Part shown: positions 1-6,939 of the stretch, in pieces
Position numbering within the stretch: position 1 is the stretch's first letter
Layout of the letters: each line of letters begins with the position of its first letter
Source of the DNA: an uncultured Prevotellaceae bacterium
GTDB taxonomy: Bacteria; Bacteroidota; Bacteroidia; Bacteroidales; Bacteroidaceae
Reading direction: 5' to 3'
Length of the DNA: 22,629 bases
NCBI GenBank assembly: GCA_946406585.1
Contig: CAMJLI010000013.1
Coordinates: forward strand, 1-22,629
The notes under the pieces: model-generated
The model's input: only the letters and a program-made list of their open reading frames with translations
Database searches by the model: none
Told to the model about the DNA's origin: nothing
Translations under genes and position numbers: made by a program

Positions 1-82
1 CCCAATTGGTGTCGAAAGCTTCCTGAATGTATTTCATTTCTTTGCCACTCATGTGAGCCAGGCACAAATATACTCTTTCCAT
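1..82 (-). CDS. DegT/DnrJ/EryC1/StrS-family aminotransferase, N-terminus only (cut by window edge)
   Basis: The minus strand opens with an ATG at 82-80 and stays open to the window edge (27 codons). The translation contains HMSGKEMKYIQEAFDTNW, the typical N-terminal signature of PLP-dependent sugar aminotransferases of the DegT/DnrJ/EryC1/StrS family (usual form: S-x-P-H-M-G/S-G-x-E-x-x-Y-I-x-E-A-F-D-T-N-W). These enzymes put an amino group on keto-sugar nucleotides for surface glycans or protein glycosylation. The catalytic lysine lies far outside the window, so the substrate cannot be judged. A -7 promoter element lies 66 bases upstream of the start. The family call rests on the N-terminal signature alone. 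Confidence 0.8.
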   Translation of the reverse strand, partial: MERVYLCLAHMSGKEMKYIQEAFDTNW

Positions 83-147
83 GATAATTTTCTATTTGTT
101 TAATATAAGCATTCCACGGTATTGTAAGTTTTCAATGCTTCTGAATG

Positions 148-155
148 CAAAGATA
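148..155 (-). promoter_or_regulatory. Bacteroidota -7 element for the aminotransferase gene
   Basis: The minus strand reads TATCTTTG, a perfect TAnnTTTG match, 66 bases upstream of the aminotransferase start. No good -33 TTG is seen at 19-20 bases; a TTTG lies a few bases too far upstream. Transcription would give a leader of about 55-60 bases. Confidence 0.55.
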
Positions 156-221
156 ACAAAAAAACACCAACCACGCACAAACAAATGCTTACTTTTGTTT
201 TCGATGGTGTTAAAATATGAT

Positions 222-246
222 AAAAAAACGGGAAACTCCCGTTTTT
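222..246 (-). terminator. Rho-independent terminator, GT5-like/DUF4270/small-protein operon
   Basis: A 10-bp perfect stem (224-233 with 237-246, core CGGGA/TCCCG) closes a 3-base loop and is flanked by A and T runs. Read on the minus strand, CCCG runs into seven T residues, 74 bases after the stop of the 45-residue gene. The symmetric A/T flanks would also let it work on the plus strand. Confidence 0.75.
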
Positions 247-319
247 CCATGATAGTTTGTTCGTAGTTTATGTCAATATATTGATTACAGTATTGATATT
301 GGCTACATAATGCAACCTT

Positions 320-457
320 CTACAAAGATTCGTCTTCAGGCCTTGGAATGCCATGTGTGGAGTGGTTGGAAGAGGGAATATGTTTCTTCTTCCTTAACCA
401 CTCTTTTTTGAGCTTCTCATAAGCCTCGCGACGATATTCTAGATAGTTGTCGGCCAT
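320..457 (-). CDS. 45-residue conserved small protein (MADNYLE-type)
   Basis: This small gene runs from ATG at 457-455 to TAG at 322-320. The protein starts MADNYLEYRREAYEKLKKEW and is strongly basic in the middle (LRKKKH), with no signal peptide or membrane segment. The stop codon of the upstream DUF4270 gene ends at 459 and one base separates it from this ATG, so translation is probably coupled. From memory, Bacteroidales genomes carry very short proteins beginning M-A-D/N-N-Y-L-E in similar places, sometimes annotated vaguely; no function is known to me. A clear terminator follows at 222-246, making this the last gene of the operon. Spacing and a protein-like N-terminus support it as real; the family link is inference. 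Confidence 0.65.
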   Translation of the reverse strand: MADNYLEYRREAYEKLKKEWLRKKKHIPSSNHSTHGIPRPEDESL

Positions 458-458
458 T

Positions 459-1901
459 TCAATCAAATTTGCTGTAAATAACCTGGATGGTTATGGGGGT
501 GTTTCCACCAACCAGACGTGTGCTCGTTAGCGACATGTCATTGGTCACCTCGGTGAGAATGGTGGATTGGTTGTAACTGATATAGTTTGTATGTACTGGC
601 ACCAGCATCACCTTGTTCCAATTGGGATGATGCTCCACCCAGTTTGCGTCGCTCTTCAATCCCTTGCTTTTAGCCACATGCATGAAGCTTATCAGCTCAC
701 TTATATTGTTGAATGTATATGTGTTTGCCGATGATGAATAACTAGCCAAGAACGACTGCTTGTAATTTGCCAACTTTCCCTTCTCAAAGAATGAGGTCAC
801 ACTATCCGACTCTATCATCAGAAGTGTGGATGGAGTCGGCAGGCTGTATAGGCTCGACTGCCCGTTGTTGATGCGGTTGAAAACAATCTTCGCCGTGTTG
901 ATGGTGTCATTCTCATGACCGTTCATTATCTCATCAACAGGAAGTGTCAACTCCGTGAAGATGCCCGAAGGACTCTTGATGTAAGTGCAACTCCTGTCGT
1001 TTACCAGGCGGGAAATGGCTGCTGTGTCATTGGTGATGGTAGTCGTCTGCAGCACCTCCTCTGTGCCTGATAGCAAGGTTAGGTGGGTGCTGTCCTTGCC
1101 GTTGACATAACGACGGTAATAAACGTTGAGTTGCGGGGCTGTGACATATGCCATCGAACCTAATCCTCCTGTTATCTTGAAGAAGAATCCAGGTAGGACG
1201 TTCTTCACCATTGTCATGTAATTCTTGAAATATTCCGGATGGGAATAATATTGGCGAAGGATATATGTGCCGAAATTATTGTATGTCTCACCATTCTTGT
1301 CAGTGTATGGGTCTGTCAGACGGACACATATGTTGTTCACATAATCAGATGTGTCTTTCATGGTGAGATAGTCGGAATTGTTTATCAACGCATATGCCTT
1401 GCTCTTGCAAATGCCGTCGCTTCTCACATAACCTTCGTCCAATGGACTGAAATCGCTATAGTATGACCTGTTTTCAAGCATTGGCTTGTCTAGTTCATAT
1501 AGCGTCAGTTTCATTGTTGCCAATGAGTCTCCATAATAACTTGTATAGAACAAACGTATCTCACAAGAGTCTGCTATGACCTTGCCACTGGAATCACGGC
1601 TTGAAATGCTGTCTTGACTCACCAACTGGTAACCTTCAAGCCAGGTGAATTGTGTCATGAAGTCGCCTGTGATATGGGAACCTGTCTCCGGGTCTTTAAT
1701 CCTGCCTAAATAGCCTGTTGTGCTGCGGGATACTACTGAATTGACGGAAACCGAACGGGAGGCTACTTGAAATGAACTTGATGATACGGCCAAGTGGTCT
1801 GCATTGTCGGTAAGAGATATGCCTATGCTTTCGGTGGTTTCATCGCACGCTGATAACAAAAACAGTGCTGTCAAAGCCACACCGATGATGGATTTCCTCA
1901 T
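459..1901 (-). CDS. DUF4270 family lipoprotein
   Basis: A 480-residue predicted lipoprotein. The N-terminus has a basic start (MRKS), a hydrophobic stretch and the lipobox LLSAC, so Cys19 should be lipidated after signal peptidase II cleavage; the following DETTES does not settle inner-leaflet or surface placement. The rest is a Ser/Thr/Tyr-rich, beta-rich extracytoplasmic protein without catalytic motifs I recognise. Length and features (early DETTESIGISL segment, tyrosine-rich middle, end near TIQVIYSKFD) fit the DUF4270 family of Bacteroidota, whose function is unknown. It starts 11 bases after the GT5-like gene stops and its own stop is one base before the 45-residue gene, so the three genes form one operon. 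DUF4270 beside a short glycogen-synthase-like gene is a recurring Bacteroidales arrangement, as far as I recall. Confidence 0.85.
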   Translation of the reverse strand: MRKSIIGVALTALFLLSACDETTESIGISLTDNADHLAVSSSSFQVASRSVSVNSVVSRSTTGYLGRIKDPETGSHITGDFMTQFTWLEGYQLVSQDSISSRDSSGKVIADSCEIRLFYTSYYGDSLATMKLTLYELDKPMLENRSYYSDFSPLDEGYVRSDGICKSKAYALINNSDYLTMKDTSDYVNNICVRLTDPYTDKNGETYNNFGTYILRQYYSHPEYFKNYMTMVKNVLPGFFFKITGGLGSMAYVTAPQLNVYYRRYVNGKDSTHLTLLSGTEEVLQTTTITNDTAAISRLVNDRSCTYIKSPSGIFTELTLPVDEIMNGHENDTINTAKIVFNRINNGQSSLYSLPTPSTLLMIESDSVTSFFEKGKLANYKQSFLASYSSSANTYTFNNISELISFMHVAKSKGLKSDANWVEHHPNWNKVMLVPVHTNYISYNQSTILTEVTNDMSLTSTRLVGGNTPITIQVIYSKFD

Positions 1902-1912
1902 GTCTTTTTTGA

Positions 1913-2722
1913 TTATTCGCCCAATATCTTCTCGTAAAATTCTACGTATGCGTCTGCATAATTCTCACTGCCTGGATAATTCATTATTGGCAGTCCCTTT
2001 TCCTTGGCATAGTTAAGCAATGAAACGTTCACTTCGGAACCTGCTTCCACAATACCGTCAGAATAGTCGATGGCCAATTTGCCTAATTCCAAGAAATTGA
2101 AATCGTCGCTGTAGTTGGAAAGCAATGAGGGCTTGGCATCGCGGAATTCCAGACTGCGCTTGAAGTTTGTTCCCAAATCATTCTTTAGCTGCTTGGTGAA
2201 AAGAGAAGTGACAACCTTGGCATTGGCAAATGACGGCTCTTCATGATAGGCGGTCTTGACATAAAGCGGAACTACGGCCGACATCCAGCCTTGGCATATT
2301 ATGATGTCGGGAATCCAGCGAAGCTTCTTCACTGTCTCAAGCACTCCACGTGCAAAGAAGATGGCACGCTCGCCATTGTCTGCATACTCCTCTCCAGACT
2401 CATCTTCTTCCATCTTGCGCTTCTGGAAATAGTCGTCGTTGTCGATAAAATACACCTGAATGCGGGAAACGGGTATGGATGCTACTTTGATGATCAAGGG
2501 ATGGTCGGTGTCGTCGATTATCAAATTCATGCCAGAAAGACGAATGACCTCATGCAATTGGCCACGACGCTCGTTTATCATGCCCCATTTCGGCATGAAT
2601 GTGCGTATCTCGTAACCTCTTTCCTGAATGGCTTGGGGGAGAAGCTTGCCCAATATCGACATTTCGCTGTCTGGTACGTAAGGGGCTATTTCCTGGTTGA
2701 TGAATAGAACTTTCTTGGGCAT
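1913..2722 (-). CDS. Short glycogen/starch synthase-like protein (GT5 N-terminal domain only)
   Basis: A 269-residue cytosolic protein that matches the N-terminal Rossmann domain of GT5 glycogen synthases: KVLFINQEIAPYVPDSEMS, QAIQERGYEIRTFMPKWG, INERRGQLHEVIRLSGMNL and the DIIICQGWMSAVVPLYVK segment (equivalent of the DW/HDWHT region). Full GlgA is about 480 residues, so the C-terminal nucleotide-sugar domain is absent. The donor-binding K-T-G-G motif expected near residues 15-20 is also absent: PDSEMS stands there. It is commonly annotated as glycogen/starch synthase in Bacteroidales, but catalysis looks doubtful; a regulatory or binding role is possible. It is first in an operon with DUF4270 and a 45-residue protein, with a -7 element 66 bases upstream. 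The family call is firm, the function is not. Confidence 0.85.
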   Translation of the reverse strand: MPKKVLFINQEIAPYVPDSEMSILGKLLPQAIQERGYEIRTFMPKWGMINERRGQLHEVIRLSGMNLIIDDTDHPLIIKVASIPVSRIQVYFIDNDDYFQKRKMEEDESGEEYADNGERAIFFARGVLETVKKLRWIPDIIICQGWMSAVVPLYVKTAYHEEPSFANAKVVTSLFTKQLKNDLGTNFKRSLEFRDAKPSLLSNYSDDFNFLELGKLAIDYSDGIVEAGSEVNVSLLNYAKEKGLPIMNYPGSENYADAYVEFYEKILGE

Positions 2723-2788
2723 CTTTACTTGTTGTGGTTGATGTTTGTATTAAGGGCAATGAACCCCTTGTTAATTACAAATTAATTG

Positions 2789-2796
2789 CAAAGTTA
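2789..2796 (-). promoter_or_regulatory. -7 element for the GT5-like/DUF4270 operon
   Basis: The minus strand reads TAACTTTG, a perfect TAnnTTTG, 66 bases before the start at 2722. The -33 region is poor: there is a TTTG only 12 bases upstream and no TTG at 19-20 bases. The surrounding AT-rich stretch is noncoding on both strands. Confidence 0.6.
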
Positions 2797-2917
2797 CTAA
2801 TTTTTCTCCAAAAATAAGAATGCTTTTTGCTTTATTTAGTTTTTTGCCACATATTTTTATAATGTTGTAAACGTATTGTGCATCATATGTGAAAGATTTT
2901 GGCACGTCGTTGACATG

Positions 2918-2956
2918 AAAAAAATGGCGAAACGGAAGTCTTGCCTCCGTTTCGCC
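2918..2956 (-). terminator. Strong rho-independent terminator of the carboxylase operon
   Basis: Arms 2926-2936 and 2946-2956 (GGCGAAACGGA / TCCGTTTCGCC) form an 11-bp perfect stem, 13 bp with an added G-U and G-C pair. On the minus strand it is followed by AT and seven T residues (plus-strand As 2918-2924). It lies 29 bases after the biotin carrier stop, so the operon ends here. Confidence 0.9.
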
Positions 2957-2984
2957 AATTATGGTCTGATGAATGATTCAGGGG

Positions 2985-3419
2985 TTATTCCACCACGACA
3001 AGCGGGGTGTCCTCCATTACGCTGGCACCTTGTGAAACAAGGATGGCAGTTACCTTGCCTGCCTTCTCCGATTCAAGGTTGTTGGCCATTTTCATGGCTT
3101 CAAGCACTACGAGCACATCTCCCTTGGCCACTTCGTCGCCCACGGATACTTTTATCTCTGTGATAACGCCTGGAAGTGGAGCCTTGAGAGCGTTGGCAGT
3201 GTTTACGTTGGCAGACGATGTAGGAGCGTCGGCGGCAGGAGCGGATTCTTTGGCAGCACCAGTCTTCACCACTACTTTCTTCTTCTCTGGCTCTGGTTCT
3301 GGTTCCATTTCCACCTTGAATTCTTCGCCGTTGACAGTCACATTTGCGATGTTGTCGGCTATCTCGCCTATCGAAACCTCATATTGCGTTCCGTTGATGG
3401 TATACTTGTATGTCTTCAT
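2985..3419 (-). CDS. Biotin carboxyl carrier protein of an acyl-CoA carboxylase/decarboxylase
   Basis: A 144-residue carrier protein that shuttles CO2 on biotin between active sites. Residues 1-38 form the usual N-terminal beta region, 39-76 are a Pro/Glu/Ala-rich flexible linker (PEPEPEKKK and an Ala/Pro/Ser stretch), and 77-144 are a biotinyl domain. The biotin acceptor is Lys110 in EAMKM, 34 residues from the end, the family-typical position; the APLPG turn lies at 80-84. It is the last gene of an operon with methylmalonyl-CoA epimerase, carboxyltransferase and a 52-residue protein, followed at once by a strong terminator. The context fits the gamma (MmdC-type) subunit of methylmalonyl-CoA decarboxylase or the carrier of a propionyl-CoA carboxylase; the sequence alone does not separate these. 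Confidence 0.93.
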   Translation of the reverse strand: MKTYKYTINGTQYEVSIGEIADNIANVTVNGEEFKVEMEPEPEPEKKKVVVKTGAAKESAPAADAPTSSANVNTANALKAPLPGVITEIKVSVGDEVAKGDVLVVLEAMKMANNLESEKAGKVTAILVSQGASVMEDTPLVVVE

Positions 3420-3450
3420 ATTTAATCTTTGTTTGGGGAATGCTAATCGA

Positions 3451-3609
3451 TCAAGGATGCATGGTGGTCATCGGAAGATGGGCATTCCACTCCGTAAAGT
3501 GTGGTTTGATGGTGATGATGCCTGACTCCTTGTCGTGAATGATATTGCCCTTGTATTCGTGTAGTGCCATGGCGATGGCGGCATACACTTCATTGGTTGC
3601 TGTTGCCAT
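3451..3609 (-). CDS. 52-residue OadG C-terminal-tail-like subunit
   Basis: A small gene filling the gap between the carboxyltransferase and biotin carrier genes: ATG at 3609-3607, TGA at 3453-3451. The protein reads MATATNEVYAAIAMALHEYK, then an N-I-I-H-D-K-E-S-G-I-I-T-I-K segment and a W-N-A-H...M-T-T-M-H-P ending. This resembles the cytoplasmic C-terminal end of longer OadG-family proteins of Bacteroidota (A-A-I-x-x-A-L, H-D-x-E-x-x-x-I-T-I, S-P-W-x-S-K-I-Y), without their membrane helix. Small delta/epsilon-type subunits stabilise methylmalonyl-CoA decarboxylase complexes in other bacteria, so an assembly role is likely but inferred. It is 31 bases upstream of the carrier gene and 64 bases after the carboxyltransferase gene, with a hairpin in the latter gap. 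No strong ribosome binding site is visible. Confidence 0.7.
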   Translation of the reverse strand: MATATNEVYAAIAMALHEYKGNIIHDKESGIITIKPHFTEWNAHLPMTTMHP

Positions 3610-3633
3610 TTGCTTTGGATTTACATGAATGTG

Positions 3634-3664
3634 GACAAGCCGCCTTCGTGTGAAGGGGCTTGTC
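3634..3664 (-). other. Intercistronic mRNA hairpin
   Basis: Between the carboxyltransferase stop (3674) and the 52-residue gene (3609), arms 3634-3641 and 3657-3664 (GACAAGCC/GGCTTGTC) pair perfectly. An inner 5-bp stem (3643-3647 with 3652-3656) follows a one-base bulge and a 4-base loop. No T run follows on the minus strand, so it is more likely an mRNA processing or stability element that sets subunit ratios than a terminator. Confidence 0.6.
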
Positions 3665-3673
3665 GGTTATGCA

Positions 3674-5239
3674 TTACATAGGTATGTTGCCGTGCTTCTT
3701 GGCTGGCAAGCTTTCACGCTTCGTGGCCAGTTGGGCGAGCGCACGACAGATGCGGAAGCGGGTGTTGCGTGGCTCTATCACATCGTCGATATAGCCATAC
3801 TTGGCTGCCTGGTAAGGATTGGCGAATAGTTCGGAATATTCCTCCTCCTTTTCGACGAGGAATGCCTTGACATCTTCTCCGGCTTCTTTCTTTGCCTTGG
3901 CTTCCTTGGCGCAGAGCACTGCCACTGCACCAGAAGCACCCATCACGGCTATCTCGGCATTTGGCCAAGCATAGTTGAGGTCTGTGCGAAGCTGCTTGCA
4001 ACCCATCACGATGTGGCTGCCACCATAGCTCTTGCGCAAGGTGATGGTAACCTTTGGCACGGTAGCCTCACCGTAGGCGTATAGCAATTGGGCTCCGTGA
4101 AGAATGACGGCATTGTATTCTTGGCCGGTGCCTGGGAGGAATCCCGGAACGTCTACCAAGCTGACAATGGGGATGTTGAAGGCGTCGCAGAAACGTACGA
4201 AACGGGCACCCTTGCGGCTGGCGTTCACGTCGAGGACACCTGCATAGCACGATGGCTGGTTGGCTACAATGCCCACGCTCTGGCCATTGAAACGGGCAAA
4301 GCCCACTATGATGTTCTTGGCAAATTTGGGCTGTACCTCGAAGAACTCGCCATTGTCGGTGATGGCTGCGATTACCTTGTACATGTCGTATGCCATGTTG
4401 GGGTCATCGGGCAAAATCTCGTTCAGGCTGTCTTCCTTGCGGTCGATGGGGTCTGTGCATTCGCGACGTGGAGTCTCCTCCATGTTGTTGGAAGGAATGT
4501 AGCTCAACAGTGTCTTTATCATTTCCAAAGCCTCTTCCTCTGTGGATGCTGTGAAATGGGTGACACCACTCTTTGTGGAGTGTACGGAGGCACCTCCAAG
4601 ATGCTCCTGGTCTACATCCTCGCCTGTGACGGTCTTCACCACCTTCGGACCTGTGAGGAACATGTATGAGGTGTTCTCCATCATCAAGGTGAAGTCGGTG
4701 AGGGCGGGGGAATAAACTGCACCGCCGGCGCATGGGCCAAATATTCCTGAAATTTGGGGTATCACACCTGATGCCAAGATGTTGCGCTCAAAGATTTCGG
4801 CATAGCCTGCCAAAGCATTGATGCCTTCCTGGATGCGGGCACCACCAGAGTCATTGATGCCGATGACTGGGGCTCCCATCTTCATGCCCATGTCCATCAC
4901 CTTGCATATCTTCTCTGCCATGGTCTCTGAGAGAGAACCACCATTTACTGTGAAGTCTTGTGCAAAGATATATACCAAACGGCCGTCGACGGTACCTGAA
5001 CCAGCTACTACACCATCGCCAAGGAACTGCTTCTTCTCCATGCCGAAGTTGGTGCAGCGGTGAAGCTTGAACATGTCGAACTCCTCGAAGCTGCCTTCAT
5101 CCAAAAGCATGTCGATGCGCTCGCGAGCGGTGTATTTGCCGCGGGCATGCTGTTTCTCGATGGCTTTCTCGCCGCCTCCGAGGCGGGCCTGTTCGCGCTT
5201 GGCGACAAGGGCTTTAATCTTTTCTAACTGTTTGCTCAT
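3674..5239 (-). CDS. mmdA: Acyl-CoA carboxyltransferase (methylmalonyl-CoA decarboxylase alpha / propionyl-CoA carboxylase beta type)
   Basis: A 521-residue crotonase-fold carboxyltransferase, the family's usual length (510-520). It moves a carboxyl group between methylmalonyl-CoA (or propionyl-CoA) and biotin. The N-terminal half has the GGARIQEG oxyanion-hole loop (132-139) and [12 protein letters not shown] (168-179); the C-terminal half has [13 protein letters not shown] and the GSHIVMG loop. It ends in KHGNIPM, close to the GNIP(L) ending common to Bacteroidota members. It starts 48 bases after the epimerase gene and precedes the 52-residue and carrier genes. Pairing with epimerase points to the succinate-to-propionate route, where it would decarboxylate (S)-methylmalonyl-CoA. 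The sodium-pumping membrane subunit (MmdB) is not in this operon, so a carboxylase role is the alternative. Confidence 0.93.
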   Translation of the reverse strand: MSKQLEKIKALVAKREQARLGGGEKAIEKQHARGKYTARERIDMLLDEGSFEEFDMFKLHRCTNFGMEKKQFLGDGVVAGSGTVDGRLVYIFAQDFTVNGGSLSETMAEKICKVMDMGMKMGAPVIGINDSGGARIQEGINALAGYAEIFERNILASGVIPQISGIFGPCAGGAVYSPALTDFTLMMENTSYMFLTGPKVVKTVTGEDVDQEHLGGASVHSTKSGVTHFTASTEEEALEMIKTLLSYIPSNNMEETPRRECTDPIDRKEDSLNEILPDDPNMAYDMYKVIAAITDNGEFFEVQPKFAKNIIVGFARFNGQSVGIVANQPSCYAGVLDVNASRKGARFVRFCDAFNIPIVSLVDVPGFLPGTGQEYNAVILHGAQLLYAYGEATVPKVTITLRKSYGGSHIVMGCKQLRTDLNYAWPNAEIAVMGASGAVAVLCAKEAKAKKEAGEDVKAFLVEKEEEYSELFANPYQAAKYGYIDDVIEPRNTRFRICRALAQLATKRESLPAKKHGNIPM

Positions 5240-5287
5240 TGTTTCTTTTATGTTTGTCTATATGATGACAGTGATTTCTGTTGTGTG

Positions 5288-5692
5288 TTAGTGCTCGCAC
5301 AACTCTGTTAGGATGCCACAAGTGGATTTGGGGTGAAGGAATGCGATGTTCAGATTCTCGGCTCCTTTGCGTGGGGCTTTGTCGATGAGGCGAATGCCTT
5401 TGGAATCCATTTCTGCCAATGCTTCGGCTACTCCGTCCTCAATGCAGAATGCCACGTGGTGCACGCCTCGGCCTCCCTTGTCTATCCATTTCTGAATGGT
5501 GCTTTCGGGTGATGTCGGCTCAAGCAGCTCCAACTTCACCTCTCCACATTTCAGAAAAGCGGTCTTTACCTTTTGGTCAGCTACTTCTTCAATTGCATAG
5601 CATTTCAGTCCAAGCACTTCCTCGAAATAAGGCAGGGCTTCCTCAATACTTTGGACACCAATGCCCAAATGTTCAATGTGTGAAATTTTCAT
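5288..5692 (-). CDS. mce: Methylmalonyl-CoA epimerase
   Basis: A 134-residue glyoxalase/VOC-fold enzyme that interconverts (R)- and (S)-methylmalonyl-CoA. Metal-ligand candidates are in place: His8 in HIEHLGIGV, a His in GRGVHHVAF (78/79), and Glu130 in GILTELCEH near the end; KVKTAFLKCGEVKLELLEP is the family's central strand region. The length matches the family. It is first in the operon, 48 bases before the carboxyltransferase gene. A TAnnTTTG element lies 40 bases upstream of its ATG. Together the genes supply the middle steps between succinyl-CoA/(R)-methylmalonyl-CoA and propionyl-CoA; the mutase genes are not in the window. Confidence 0.95.
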   Translation of the reverse strand: MKISHIEHLGIGVQSIEEALPYFEEVLGLKCYAIEEVADQKVKTAFLKCGEVKLELLEPTSPESTIQKWIDKGGRGVHHVAFCIEDGVAEALAEMDSKGIRLIDKAPRKGAENLNIAFLHPKSTCGILTELCEH

Positions 5693-6008
5693 ATTTGTTA
5701 AGTTTAAAGTGAACTATTCTATTTAGTCGGTGCAAAGGTAATCATTTTAATTGTAAGGTGTGTATATTATTCTGATTTTTATTGCTTTTTTATCTGATAA
5801 TTGGCTTTTTGAGTGGTCGAGAAGGTCGTAAATGCTACTTGTTGTTGTTGGCAAAAAGGCATGACAATCTTGAATTGTATTGTAGCCTGCTTTCTTCTGG
5901 CCGTTGGTTTTGCCTGCAGGTTCAAAGTCCATATAAGAAAACCTCCCTGTCATAATGGGTATAACCATTTGCAGAGAGGCGTGAGAGAGTGATAACAAGT
6001 CTGGTTGA
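5693..6008. other. Intergenic stretch between epimerase and DUF6249 genes
   Basis: These 316 bases hold the epimerase promoter at the left end. A minus-strand frame of up to 97 codons (5747-6040) crosses it, overlapping the DUF6249 gene by 32 bases. Its protein has no recognisable motif and its end abuts the promoter, so I do not call it a gene. No clear terminator is visible for the DUF6249 gene. Confidence 0.5.
5733..5740 (-). promoter_or_regulatory. -7 element for the epimerase-carboxyltransferase operon
   Basis: The minus strand reads TACCTTTG, a perfect TAnnTTTG, 40 bases before the epimerase start. No TTG is present at the expected -33 distance. The predicted leader is about 30-35 bases. 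Confidence 0.65.
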
Positions 6009-6416
6009 TTATTGTTGATAATCTGGCTTTTGGAGGTCATTGGTCTCTTTCTTCATTAGTTTCAGTTCCACGATGAATGATGCCAGCAACCCCAGACCAA
6101 TGCCGAATGCTATTACCAACCAGAAGTAGATGCAATTGCTTTCGATGTTCATGAGGTAGTCTGCAAGGGCTCCGACACCCAAGCCAATCAGTATGCACGC
6201 AGAGCGCAGGGATGTGTATTTGTTCGGTTTCGCCTCTTGATTCTCTATTAGCGCCCTGGCTGTATCAAGGTCGGTGTGGTTCTCGATGATCAAGCGCCGT
6301 AATTCGGTGTCATTCTGCTTCTTTCGTATGTATGCCTGGAAGCTGAAGGTGATGGCTACGATGGGGATGAGCAATGACAAGATGACTGCTGACAATGGTA
6401 TTAATTCGTCTAACAT
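6009..6416 (-). CDS. DUF6249-like small membrane protein
   Basis: A 135-residue membrane protein with three predicted helices: 5-27 (next to the start), 72-89 and 95-117. A polar, charged segment (30-68, including RKKQNDTELRRLIIENH) lies between helices 1 and 2, and the tail is charged (KLMKKETNDLQK). The architecture, with an N-terminal helix, a basic loop, then a Gly-rich hairpin, resembles DUF6249-type proteins often found downstream of sigma factors in Bacteroidota; this family name is from memory. It is the third gene after the sigma factor, 127 bases after the second, and that gap holds a 5-bp hairpin (6465-6478). Its job is unknown; a membrane partner of the sigma factor is possible. 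Confidence 0.65.
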   Translation of the reverse strand: MLDELIPLSAVILSLLIPIVAITFSFQAYIRKKQNDTELRRLIIENHTDLDTARALIENQEAKPNKYTSLRSACILIGLGVGALADYLMNIESNCIYFWLVIAFGIGLGLLASFIVELKLMKKETNDLQKPDYQQ

Positions 6417-6543
6417 GGTCGTATTTTTTAATTGATGAATTTATGTTTTTATTCTCTCTATGGTCGGGCGTAAGCCCGCCTTTACAACTTCAGGCCGGTC
6501 TTTTGTTGTTGTTCACTATCAAGACCGCCGTGGTTGGATATTA

Positions 6544-6906
6544 TTACACATCGCTGAGTGAAAAATGCTTGATAGCTCTCCATGTGACATACATCATGGT
6601 GGCTACTGGGAGCAGCAGGATGGCATAGACAGTTGGATGGTAGTTGAGGATGGAGAATTGTGGGGCGTCCTGCTGGCTGATGGACAGCCACAGCAGTCCG
6701 CCAAAAAGCAACAGCAGCAGAGGCAAACCGAAAGCGAAAGCTACAATCCTTGCCCATTGCAGAAGGATGCGTCGGCGAGCGGTGTGTCGAAGCTGCTTCA
6801 TCACGCAGACGTTGATTTCCTCTATTGTCTGCTGACGATGAAACGACTGGCGTATAAGGTCGTCGAGTTGTTCGTCGTTAAGGTTTTTTTTGATGTCTGG
6901 TTCCAT
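6544..6906 (-). CDS. Small two-helix membrane protein, candidate sigma-factor partner
   Basis: A 120-residue protein with a charged cytosolic N-terminus (about 1-50: MEPDIKKNLNDEQLDDLIRQ, then a basic RHTARRR) and two hydrophobic helices, about 53-76 and 91-109. It begins 33 bases after the sigma-factor gene, so the two are almost certainly co-transcribed. A soluble N-terminus followed by membrane helices is the general layout of anti-sigma factors, but no zinc-finger (H-x3-C-x2-C) or FecR domain is visible. It may hold the sigma factor at the membrane or may simply be regulated by it; this is inference. I do not recognise a named family with confidence. Confidence 0.7.
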   Translation of the reverse strand: MEPDIKKNLNDEQLDDLIRQSFHRQQTIEEINVCVMKQLRHTARRRILLQWARIVAFAFGLPLLLLLFGGLLWLSISQQDAPQFSILNYHPTVYAILLLPVATMMYVTWRAIKHFSLSDV

Positions 6907-6939
6907 ATCTTTTTCTTTTGTTTGTCATGTGGATTGTTT

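Noticed and set aside
5747..6040. A 97-codon minus-strand frame overlapping the DUF6249 gene
   Set aside because: No recognisable motif, it overlaps the end of the DUF6249 gene by 32 bases and ends against the epimerase promoter. A chance frame is more likely.
6465..6478. 5-bp hairpin CGGGC/GCCCG between two membrane-protein genes, as a terminator
   Set aside because: Short stem with no T run on the minus strand; the downstream gene probably stays in the operon.
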